The notes beneath the pieces are model-generated. The model worked only from the letters and a program-made list of their open reading frames with translations. It made no database searches and was not told the DNA's origin. This document shows positions 37,912 to 49,500 of a DNA stretch of 64,000 bases, in pieces. How positions within the stretch are numbered: the stretch's first letter is position 1; every line of letters starts with the position of its first letter. Source of the DNA: Annulohypoxylon bovei var. microspora (lineage: Eukaryota; Ascomycota; Sordariomycetes; Xylariales; Hypoxylaceae); assembly GCA_022836615.1 (NCBI GenBank), contig MU405221.1:62001-126000 (forward strand), given 5' to 3'. Position numbers and translations under genes: made by a program.

Positions 37912-40900
37912 TTAATATTAAATTTAAAGCCTTTAAATCAAGGGTGTTACGAAGGTATCGTTAATTTAAATTACATATTTATTAAAAAAATAAATTATTT
38001 AAAAGCGTGTTTAAAGGGGTATTATCGTTAATTAAAAACGCGTACAAGGGTAGTAATTTCAATGGTAATTAAAGCGTTAATTTAAAATAACGATAAAGTT
38101 AAAAAGTTTAAATTATATAATTTAAATTATTTTCGTAAATAACTTGCGAATTATAACGTTAATAACGTTATAATATATATTAATAAATTCCTTGAATTTA
38201 AGGCTTTATTTTAATATATGTTTCGTAATATATAAAATTATTTATAATATATAAAGTTTAAATGTTTTTATTATCGTTGTTTTTATATTTAAAAATATAT
38301 AATAATTTCACGTTTTATTTGAATTAAGTTTTACAATTAATAATATAATTGTTATAATGATTATATATATATAAATAATGAGAAAAATTTTATTATTATA
38401 ATGGTATATTTTATTTTATTTAATAAAAATAACTACGTGCGTAATTATAATATTTATTATATTTAAAAGTAAAATTTTATTAATGCCACATATATTCATT
38501 TGCCACAATAATCGCCACAAAAGTTTTTTATTAATATTTATTAATATTACCATTAAATTTAATAATAATTTTTAATAATTATTAATAATAAAATTTAATA
38601 TCCATTAAAACTTTATAATTAATACACCATATTACATTAATTTAACTTATAATGGCTTCGTCGAATTAAATTAATTTAACCCCACTTAAATAAAACTGGG
38701 TCCATTAAATTAAATTAATTAAATTAATTACACATTAATATAATTGTTTTAAACATTATTATATATTTACCACCGGTCCTGATTTAATTAATATATATTT
38801 ATTTACATAAATTACGTGCATATAAAAGTACTTTTTATATTACACCCCGTAATTAACCGTTTTCCTTTTTTATCGCCGTTTTTTATAACGATAACCTTAT
38901 ATTTACTTTAATACTTATTAAACTTTATTTGTTTATTATTATTTTACATATACGCATATACATTATATGTTATAACTTTATATAAATTTATATATATATA
39001 TTATTTATTAAAATATTTTAATTAAACCATTATTTAATTAATTTTATTATATTTAAATGTATTTAATACATTAAACCATTTATTATATACCTTTTTAATT
39101 AATTATAAATAATTAATTAAACTTATTATAAAACTTACTTAAAATCCATTTACCATTTAACCATAAAAAAGAAATATTAATCATTTAATTATTATATAAT
39201 ATAAAAAGTTATCGAACCGGTTTATTTAAAACTTTTTTATTAACTTTATTTAATTTAAATAAAATAATTTACATTTTAATTATGTTATTTATATTTAAAT
39301 TATTCATCCGATTTTTAATACCACGCATATATAATAAATCGGTTTTAAGATTATTATTATTAATAATAAACTTATATTTTATACCTTTAATTTTTTTAAT
39401 AATACGATAATTAATTTTTAATAAAAACCGTACTTATTTTCGAAATTAAATCGACTCGTTATTATTATCATTATAACCGTTATTATTAAAGTTATATTAA
39501 TTATATATGTTTTTAAAATAATTATTATAATAAGTTAAGTTAAAAAAATCGAAAGAAAAGGTATTATTATTAATTTTATTTTTTAATAATCCCCCATTTT
39601 CTTATGTTTTAAAATAAGTACGCTTCGTTTTAACTATATTATGTAATCGATTCTTACTTCGTGGCTAAAGAAATTACCAATTATTTCCATTTTAATTCTT
39701 TTATGACCATAACTTATTTTTTCGAATATATTGAAATTATAAATTTTATTAAGATTATTAAGGAATAATAAAATCGTTTTAATAAATATCGACCACGTAA
39801 AACAAGCGAAGAAATATTCCAAAGAAATCTTTTTTAAAGAAAAATATAATTAATCGTAATACCGATTAATTATTTTTAAATCGCATTAATTTAACTTGCC
39901 TAAGGCCATGAGTACATGCATGCGTAACTTATTTTTATTACCTTAGAAAATAAGGTCCGCTTTTAAAATAAAAATAAAAATATTAATGTTAAAAAACTTA
40001 TGGATATTTATGCGAAAAGGGATAATATTATAATAATTATTAAAAAAGTCATTTTATTAATAAATTCTTGCATATTTACGCATATGGTTTTTTTTAAATT
40101 ATTTTTTATTAATAATTAAAATAATATAATAAAGTTATAACTTATATAATGTCCCAATGATACGATAAAACTCGTTATAATAAATAATAATTAAAAGGGA
40201 ATTAAAAAAGTTTTTAAAATCAATTATATTAAATAATTCGTTAAAAGCATTTAAAAATAATTCTTTAAACGAATCATTAACGTTTTTAAATTAAAACGAG
40301 CTTTATTTTTTCGAAATGATTTTAAAAAAATCTTAATATTCGAAATTTAAAATAATAAAATATTAACTTGTAAATTATTATTATTATTTAATAAAAAAGT
40401 AAAAATATTATAATTATAATTTACCATTAAAATAATTTAAAACATGGAAATAATATTAATTAATTAATAATATATTATCGGTGGATATTTTAATAATAAG
40501 CTGGTTAATATTAACGAATTTAAATAAAAATAACGCATTCCATGTTAAATAATTATTATAAAAGCGATCCTACCTTTCGTTTTCGGTCCAAATATTCTTA
40601 ATTATAACGTAATAAACATAATATATAATAAGATAAAAAAAACCGTTATTAAATACTTATAAACTTAATAATAAGTTTTAATTAAAATAGGTAAAATGGT
40701 AAATATCGATGTGTTAAAAAAAAAGTTTAATTTCGTCACCGGTAAAGAATTCCATGAAAATAAAGAGTTCGTGAAAATCCATAATAAATTAACGTAACGA
40801 TATATAAAAAAATAATAATTAAAATAATAATATAACGTTAAAATGATTAAAATCCGAAATTAATAATTATAATTTTAAAGCATTTTATTAAATAATAATT

Positions 40901-41860
40901 AATAAAATTTATTAAACTTTAACTTCGGAATATATCATATAATAAAAATATTATATATAAATAATTAAATTACATTAATTATATATTAAACTTATAATTT
41001 AATCTTTTTCGAATTATTATATTTTTATTTTTTCCACTTTTAAATAACTTAAAAATGCTTTATAATAACCGATTATTAAATGTTTTTTATAAGTGAATTT
41101 TTTATTATAATTATTTTCGACATTTTTATATTTTTTTAATATATTATAAAAAGGATTTATATTATTATTAAATAAATCCAATAATTAATATTTTTTTATA
41201 ATTTCTTTATAAAGCCTTTTAAGGCCCCATTTAAATTAAAAATAATAATCGACATGTTTATTAATTTTTAATTATTTATTAATTTCTTTGATAAATTTTT
41301 TTAATAATAATAATTTTTATTAAACTTCTTTACGTAATTTTTTATAACGTTGTTTTAATTATTCGTTTTAACTTCGATAACATTTCTTAAAAATAATTAT
41401 TTTATAAGTTTAATAATATTTATAATTACATTTTAATTATCATTTTTAATAAATTTTCATTAAAAAAATCGTAATATAAGAAAAAATAATACAAGTTTAA
41501 ATTTAACGATTATTATTTATTAATTAATATTAAAAGTTATATTAAACTTTAAAAAACTTATGTAATAATTTTTATTAATAACGATAAATTCATGTTATAT
41601 AAAGTTAAAAATAAAGTTATTTTTATTAATAAAAAAAAAAAAGAAAAGTAATAACCCTTCGTTTTTAAAGTTATAATATTTATATTTAAAGGTATAAATT
41701 AAGTTAATTAACGCTTTAACGACCCACTTAGGTTTAAAAATAATTTCATCATGGGGACCCGCACTTATCACGTTTAAAGTCATGATATAAGCTTCGCGTT
41801 GATTTTTACCTTAATTAACATTTTAGGTTTTCGATTTATAATAACTTATACGTTATAATT

Positions 41861-42012
41861 TACTGGACGTTACAACGCTCTTTAACGTTATAATCCCTTA
41901 TACCTTTTTTAATACAATGTGTTTTTATTATATACTGTATATTTTATTATATACATTTTAATACCTTAATTAAAAAAGCGGGTTGGCGGATTTCGTATTA
42001 TTGTCCGCTTTA
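41861..42012 (-). repeat. Right terminal inverted repeat of the giant element
   Basis: The reverse complement aligns with 10539-10690 with roughly 15 substitutions and one single-base indel, nearly all transitions. The GCGGA/TCCGC hairpin is retained. The outermost bases (AAAGCGGAC against ACAGCGGAC) differ at one position. Confidence 0.88.
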
Positions 42013-42018
42013 ATAAAG

Positions 42019-42054
42019 CTCCTTTTAACCAGTAAATCCCTTTTATTACCAACA
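42019..42054 (-). repeat. 5' LTR of the older element, second part
   Basis: 36 bp completing the LTR broken at 10538, ending CCAACA on the plus strand (TGTTGG on the minus strand). It is followed directly by the ATTAC target duplication at 42055-42059. Confidence 0.88.
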
Positions 42055-42059
42055 ATTAC

Positions 42060-45000
42060 GATAATATTTGAATAAACATTCACATACTGTGCCGAAAACA
42101 GGGTTGGTTACAAATGTACTTGTTTTAGTTAGGTCATAGCTTTAGAGATAACTTGCTTTTATTAGTCAGTAAGTGTGAGATAGAAATATCGGCGAGGCAA
42201 TTCTTGTTGTTCAGAAACGATCGCTATGATAATAGAATTCAGATATTAATATAGTGAACTATCTCCTCGAAATCCAATATCCCATGGGCTATCATACCCT
42301 CTTGATACTTGTAATGAAACACATAGAATAATCACATCATATATCTCATAAAAATAAGGATCGAGGTTTTAGGCGGTAGGCCATCAAGTTAGACCTCCCT
42401 TAATATAAAATCCAATGTTCTCGTTTCCGAGGTGGTCCTGGTGGAAATTCTCATCCAAGGTTATCTACCTACCTACCTCTTAAGCCTCACTGATAAACTT
42501 AATTCCACACATGAAAAAATACTCGTCAGCAATTCAATCATTAGGTAACTAATGAGTTTTCTTTAAATTAACCTTCGTTATATTTCACGTTGATATAGCA
42601 TGACATAACTATTCCACACATAAGAAATTAATTACCTAGTTGACCAAATATAACTATCATGAATGCCATCCTTCTTTCCTACGCTTGACTAGGTCATGAT
42701 ATTAATATTTGTTGTTTTCTACGGTATTTTACATTTAAAACATTGTCGCGATGCGAACCTAGTAGATGGAGAAACAACTATGTTGTTACGCAAGGAGCTT
42801 TAACCCCTTATGCCTACGAAGCACGGTATACATACATAGTGACAGTGTGCCCTTTGTCTTCTCTGTTCCAAGACCGGCCCCAACGATATCCTAACTAAGG
42901 GCTAAGCTCCCATCCGGCCGGGTTTTTATATTAAACCTCAAGTTTATCCTCCTAAGGGGGTGAGGCATAGCAGGAACAGAAGACTTCTGATAAACATTGC
43001 ACTCTGTTTCATGACGCTAGGTAAATGAGATTTAACCATTTAAATATATAATTGGATTTTAGACCATGGCAATATACGCTCGTTTATGTTGCGAATGTAT
43101 TCAAGAAGGGGTTGATTCAACAAATGTTGGCGATAAAAACAACATCATCTTCACATCATTTTGTGTATAAAGACCTACCGTCGCCATGAGTCTGAAGTTT
43201 CAAGATCGAATCTTTTTATACAAATACAAATTTATTATTAACTATAATGAAGATGGGGTAACTATACTATCTAATCAAATATTAGCAATGAGGATGAATG
43301 AATCACATATTGACACGCTTGATTATCTAAAATATGTATATTAATATAATATACCTCGTTAATATCCTCAACTATGTCCTTTAGCTATCCTAAGACCAGT
43401 GTCAGCCATCTCTTAAAGTTATAGCATAAATTTAAATTCCATTAGATCCAACACTTCTATTCCATTAAAGTGATGTCCTCCCGTATGACATTTGTCAATG
43501 CCCCAATTCTACTCAACAACTACCTAGGTAACTTAGGTAGTTGAGCAATGGACTTAGCAAAAGGATGGAGTGAGCGATGAAGATCAGCCTTTCGATTCTG
43601 CTTGACTTCCGCATACCTTTGACAAGATAAATAGCATGACTTAGTCAAAATTAACATAAAACCTAACAAATACCGAGCTTGTAAATAGTAACGTATTTAG
43701 CTATTCAGCAGCTTGTCCCGTCGAGGTTAGGGGTGACTTGGGAATTATGATAGTGTACTCTTGTTATCGTTATATACCTAGGTAGGTAGGTACCTAGCTA
43801 TCACACTTGAATTGAGTCTAATTTCCACGAGAAAAGGGTTCTAGCATGTTATAAGACTCCATTGACGTTAAGGCCACATCATTGTTTATTTAAATTATTC
43901 ATATGAATTGAAACTATGCTGGTAAACCTTTTCCCCTGTATTATTCAAACCATATTTCGCTGTTTGTATTGCCCAGAGGGAGTAATCAAACGAAGCCCCT
44001 CATAACTCATACGATGTTCCCTACCTATGCTTTGCGAGCTCCTCCATTAGTGGAACCTTACTCTTTGGTTCTCGGTAAACGACCCCTATTTACGAGTTTG
44101 GATCTCATATCTGGACTCTTCCTCGATATCTGATTTGTGTACCTGTTGTCCAACCAAGCTGTTCGATATATATGCCTAGGAGTGAGAGATAACCCCGCAA
44201 GTCGTGTACAATTGTTGAGATGCCATAGATAGCTGGTTAATGCCATCTTGTCCTTGTGACTCATCGCTCACTAATACTTTGTCAATTTCCTCGCCTATGA
44301 ACTCCCGAATACCATGATAGTCATGAGACCATAGTGGAGGAAGGGCGGTCGATACTCCAGTTCAGTTGGGTTATGTTGTTTCGTTTGCCTGCTATTCCCT
44401 AAACGATCTCCTACCCGAAGCCCGAATTCTGCATGTTGGGCAGCCCTTAGGCAAGCCCCTAAGACTCACCGGTTCTCCCCGAGCATAAGTTGCGATTGTC
44501 CATCTGACTCAGAAGATGGTACGACCTAACAGGTCAACTCCAACTTCGTTGGCTTCACGGCGCATCTTGAACCAGTCCGAGACCCTTGATCTAATGATTG
44601 CCCCGGGGTAAACTCGACGGGGATCGACTGACGCGGCTTATATTGTGATGATTTCGGGGTAGCCAATCGATAGACCGAGATCACATGGATGCGCTGCAGA
44701 CTCCTCATTCAGACCCCCCGAGGTACCCGAGGCCTGTTCCAAGCTTTTGAGTGATCTCAGTAGGTAAAACACCATCTAATCATCAACCGCCCTGCCCTTC
44801 TGTGGTGGAAAACTTCTTGGAGATTGGTGATAACCGCCGTTTTCTAGGAGGCCTCCGGCGTGTCCTCGCCGCAGACCGGGTCAGGCCAGTGGGCCTTTGA
44901 CACGACAAGACCAGGCAAAATTGCGAATACGTCAAGGAGAGGCAAAATTCATCTCGTTATTTCGTCAAAGCGCGCGAGTTAGACGAATTGGCAAATCCAT

Positions 45001-45442
45001 GAAGTTTGCAACGTGGGTCACTCGTGTTCATCTTGGGACGTTACTCTGCGTGAATCCTGTAGTCGGCTTCGGGTGTTCCGCATCCTCAAGGGCTAAATCT
45101 GTTAAGGTATGAGGTCATTGCCTCGCTTATGTATAGATGCCGTAGCTTGAATCTGTTAAGCATGTTTAACATGGTGGAGAATAATCTAGAAATCCTAGAT
45201 CGTTGAGTCGTCGAGTCGGTGTAACAGCTGCAGGAGATGTGGCTAATAAGTAACGTAGCGATGCGCTGGCAGCTTGGATCATGGATTCTTAAGTAACACA
45301 ACTACACAGCCACAGCCACATGCCACATCTTCCCTAAGGTCCAGTGGTGGGGGGAACCAGCCACCTTAGGTGTACAATGTTGTATTCTGTACATTCTGTA
45401 CATTAGGTACAATACTTTTAGGTTTTATGATCGGCAAGACCC
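42060..45442. other. Intergenic region, no gene seen
   Basis: Base composition returns to normal at once after 42059. No frame with recognisable protein content. Palindromic CCTAGGTA motifs occur near 43522 and 43783-43799. Minus-strand frames at 44058-44264 and 44526-44708 are short and unconvincing. Confidence 0.55.
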
Positions 45443-45454
45443 CGCATAGATATC

Positions 45455-46493
45455 GGTGGCCGTTAACGCAGCACCTGTTCGTGTGGGTCACGGACCAGCC
45501 TGTGGACTTTGCATCAAAGTACCAGTACTTGGACCCAATATTTCCAAAGCTTTTTATTGGTGTTTTTATCGCAGTGCCGTGGCAGTCGAACCAATCAAAA
45601 CTAAGTAGCTTACTTAATCGAGCGCGCTCGGCGCTTGTTAAACCAATTATACAATACAACATCAACAGTACTTTCTTTTATATGTAAAATCCAGTATAAA
45701 TCAAAGTACTATTGATGCTACGCAATTGAACTTAGAGAAATTCAATCAATGTTTCCAACGCCCACACATTATTTCAATTGCAGTCAATGAAAAACACATC
45801 GCATTATTATTATATTTAGATCATTCGGAAGCGCTTTCAAGGCTGGTTTAAATGGATCAAATTTTATTAAAAAATATTTAGTATTCAACGAGCTATAAAT
45901 AATTAAATACAAATATATACGAGTATAATCTATATGCGAAAAAAGGTGTCACGGGATTGCAATACTTTCGATGCACCAGTCTTTAAACCAGGCTAGAAGC
46001 TTCAAAACGCGATTTTATACATTGCAATTATATATATAAATAGCGCGTCCGAAGAGCTTTCGAATAAGGCTATTGCAAAAGCTTAATACCTAATATTGAA
46101 CGAGCTATTGTTGAGTAAAAAAAAAAGTCGTGGTGCGTGGGATCAACAACACTAATTCAAGCTGTTGAAGGCTATTGAAAGCTGTTGAAAGCTGGAACAG
46201 AGTATATTAACAGTAAATAAAACAAGGGATCACTGGAAACGGTTATACTGACCTAAATACGTGCGATTACCTCGAAAATCATCGAATAGCTTCAAAAACG
46301 CGATTGTGTGTAAGAATAAAAAGGAAATAACCAGTACGCGTCAACGCGTAATACTAGTATTTACTGTATTACTAATCAACAGACCCACTTGAATTTAGCC
46401 GCAGCGCGCTAATGGTGGGTACGGAGGGTACAAAGGAGAAAGTCACTTGGTATCCACTAAAAGTGGGGCGAACAGGTGCTGCGTTAACGGGTA
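45455..46493. mobile_element. Inverted-repeat element of about 1.04 kb with 12-bp flanking direct repeat
   Basis: A perfect 22-bp inverted repeat lies at 45460-45481 and 46469-46490 (core CGTTAACGCAGCACCTGTTC). Outside it, the direct repeat CGCATAGATATC flanks at 45443-45454 and 46494-46505, with five bases (left) and three bases (right) between. Long target duplications of 9-11 bp are typical of Mutator-like elements, so a non-autonomous Mutator-like element is the best guess; 12 bp is slightly long. The interior is moderately AT-rich, contains no transposase, and repeats an AGCTTCAAAACGCGATT motif (about 46000 and 46290). Confidence 0.72.
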
Positions 46494-46505
46494 CGCATAG
46501 ATATC

Positions 46506-49500
46506 TCAACATGCACCTGCATTATTCTTTCAGCTTTTCATGGATTTAGAGACTGAGAGAGTCGCCTCAAGCATCATGTGCCCTACGTACGCTATCGTTT
46601 GTTTCGGAACATTGAACCTAGCAAGATTGTTGGTATCAACCGAGTTCCCTATCTGGGAGTTCCGTTTTCCATGTGGCGGTTTTACAATGCCAATTCCCAC
46701 GATTTGGTGATTGTCTAACTATAGCACTCTAGCAGCTCTAGGTATTGTACTACATTTCATCTAGGTATGCTGGTATGTACCTAGTAGTTACGTATTTGCA
46801 TGCGGAGCCGTTGACGCAAGCTTCCATGATCTTGGAAATATCCCTACGAGGAAAGCAAGGGTTCAATATATTCGATGTTTCATTCAGTGCCGAGCTTGCG
46901 CCACAATCGAAAAGATTTAGTTGATTTCCGTGTTCTTATCAATGTTCTACGAAAGAGGCTCGGCAGGTGAACAAGCCACAATCGATGTAACCCTACATCT
47001 CCACGTTTTCTGGCACCCTGACACCTGGGCACTATTTTGAGACGGGGCAAGCGATGATTGCCGCAAAAGTATCTAAGTATGTATTATGCAAGATATTTCA
47101 CATGAGGCTTCACCTTGTAATTGTCATGATCTCGGGGGTCGGAAGCTCGGCAAAGAGCGGCGGTAAGTCATATGCGTCGTGTATTATACATATGTAAAAG
47201 ATTATGTTGAGATTCTACTCGGCCCTTAATTATTATTGTATCTACTTCGTATACGTATGGTACGTATGTCCGTAATATCTATTTTAATGCGATTGGATTA
47301 ACAGGCCATCGTTTCCCTGGTAAACGCGATGTTGCGCCCAGAGCGCTAGAGATCTGTCGCATACTTTAGGTATGACATATGTACCAAAGGATACGCTTCT
47401 TCGTATTGCGCGTCCCTGCTCCCTGCGATAAAAAGGGCGTTTTAACAAGCCATTCAAAGACCCAAGATACAAACAAGCTCTGATGAATTTGGACAGTTGA
47501 CCTCTTCTGGCGGCTGCTCTTACAAGTCCCGAATCCCCACTAATGCATGATAGAACCTGCATGTACATATGCACATGTAAACTCGCAGCAATCTGCCCTT
47601 AAATCCTGAGTCTAACGTTAGATGGGATAGACAATGCGGGTCATGAAGGCTTCGCCGTTGGTATTGGGCTGCCTCTTTTCTCGGCAAGCTTTCGTGCCTC
47701 GTGCCCGCATTTTCAATATTCTGTAACTATTAACTAGTTAGGCCTTTGATGATATATGACTAATATCATGTAGTGTGGACATTTTGACCATCTGCACTCC
47801 TAACAGAGCTCATTTCCCATTAAATATCAAGGCGATTTAATGGTAGAGCCGATAGGCGCGCATACACTAGAGTCATAAGCGACGTGGCTTGTTACCATCA
47901 AAGTACCTAAGTATCAAAATGACGGAAACTTCGATGTTTAATGTTCCAAGTATTGAAGTGAGGCGGCAAAGTGCGGATCACGGAGAGGCCGTTTCTAGCC
48001 TGCGCTTGCAGTTGCACAGGCAGATAGAGTGTAACTTACGTACCGGTACCTGGGGGATCAAGATAATAGAAAGTGCAATGCACGAGCCACATACATGGGT
48101 AGCCGGCCTTACGGCATCATCAGTCAAGTGACTTTCGGCTTGTATCCCCTCTTTTGAACCTCTTCCCCAGTATCTTGTGTCTCCGTGTCTCCGTCCTCTC
48201 CGTCCCTGGACCCCAATCATCAAACTTCAGTCAAACCCTTCGCCTCTTCGGCCAATTGCACGGGTTTCCCATAGACCTTGACTGACCGAAACGGGTGGTC
48301 AATATATCTCAATGATCGTTAGATCGGCCGTGCTGATCCTGCCTTGTCTTTGATATCGGCTCCTTGATCCTCATCCACATGACTGATCCTCTGCAGGAGG
48401 AAGAGCTTAGGCTCGGCATAACTTGAATATGCAACACGAATCAAGTTATGGCGCTCGCATTTCAAGGAGTATCTACCCCCGAACAGTCCCGAGGTAGGAG
48501 ATGCCGCGTTGTCCAACAGCCGTTCACCCTTGGACGCGTTTCCTGACGTGATGGTGAAGTCTCAACTCGCCAAAGATCGGCTCAGTGGGGGGTTCCAATA
48601 GACGATAAGTCGCTTCGTATCGCACCAAGTGACTCACGGGATAGTGAAAAAAGGAACCAAAAAACATGTTCAGTCTGTTAAATGGCTTGGTCTGGACTCG
48701 GAGCACAACCCAAGTCCTATATTCCGGCACGGGAACTAAGTTTAGTGTAAGTCGGTGCCGCAACGGGCGATGGCTGATAGTATATTCCAGATGTGGAAAT
48801 GACTAGATAGAGATCTCAGAGAAAATCCACCCCTTTATGTTTTAACCCCTGAGCCTTTTTTGATGGAATTCGAGTTGAATTTCTTTTTCTTAAATTCTTA
48901 TTCGCTTGATTCTACTTTTATTTTTCGTTTCACTCACGTCTAGACCCAGAGATCCCCGGAAAAGTCGTCCTGGTGGTTCCCTGATTCTTTTGATTTTATA
49001 GCCAATGAAAATTCAACCTCGAATAATAATTTCTCCACCCTAATACTTTTCCGGCTCATGAGCATAAGCCAATCAGGACTCAGAGAAGCCAAATTGCGTC
49101 GACACACCTCAACTCACCTTCTGCCGCTAACATGGGTTACAACCTTGACATATGCCATCGACTGGTTCTCATTCAATTTCGACATCGTTCTAGTTCTAGT
49201 CAGACGGACTCACTTTCTTGTCCTCTTCTTCATCCGGTAAAACACACGCGCAATGTGGACTCGATCTTATGATGCCTCATATCTCTTTGCCCCATCGACT
49301 AGCCTCTTGACGCTGTAAGCGCTTCCGTAAGACTGGAAGATTGTTCTCTTCCCTTGCAGTTCATGGAACTTACTGATACTGTACCCCAGACGTAGAACGC
49401 TCGAAGGATCCATTTCTCTCTCTAGTACTGGACGGCAAGCAACCCGATGTGAGCGTCGTTTCTGCATCTTGCTCGATGAGGAAGACTTTGGCCAAGCGCT

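Larger units (their letters stand above)
10539..42012. mobile_element. Giant AT-saturated terminal-inverted-repeat element (about 31.5 kb), family unknown
   Basis: Bounded by inverted repeats of about 152 bp (10539-10690 and 41861-42012), about 90% identical, with differences almost all C/T or G/A. The insertion splits an LTR cleanly. The flanking duplication is best read as ACAAAG (10533-10538) against ATAAAG (42013-42018), with 4 bp exact. The interior is near 17% GC in a sampled line, and in 13021-13080 I count nine TpA against one CpA and one TpG, as expected after heavy RIP. No open frame exceeds about 100 codons and none is recognisable. The body may be one huge DNA transposon or a smaller one swollen by nested insertions, all mutated; one later insertion (34361-35774) is visible. 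No transposase is readable, so the superfamily is left open. Confidence 0.78.
9147..42059 (-). mobile_element. Nested composite: gag-only LTR retrotransposon interrupted by a 31.5-kb inverted-repeat element
   Basis: The outer layer is a minus-strand LTR element flanked by ATTAC at 9147-9151 and 42055-42059. Its 3' LTR is 9152-9351 (200 bp), the interior 9352-10374, and its 5' LTR is split into 10375-10538 and 42019-42054. The two pieces are 164 and 36 bp and sum to exactly 200 bp, the length of the other LTR, which shows that a clean insertion separated them. It is an older relative of the element at 62029-63676, sharing LTR sequence, primer-binding site and gag. Confidence 0.9.

Noticed and set aside
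10539..42012. Starship (captain-type tyrosine recombinase element) as identity of the giant block
   Set aside because: Starships have short ends and no inverted repeats of about 150 bp; no captain gene is readable.
10539..42012. Firm assignment to Maverick/Polinton
   Set aside because: Size and a 6-bp duplication would fit, but the tips do not start with AG, the duplication is uncertain, and no polymerase or integrase remnant was recognised.
10539..42012. Centromere or telomere-proximal AT block
   Set aside because: The block is bounded by matching inverted repeats inside one LTR, so transposition explains it; no telomere repeat is present.
44058..44708. Minus-strand frames that might be a decayed gene
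   Set aside because: Too short and without recognisable motifs; no joining frame found.
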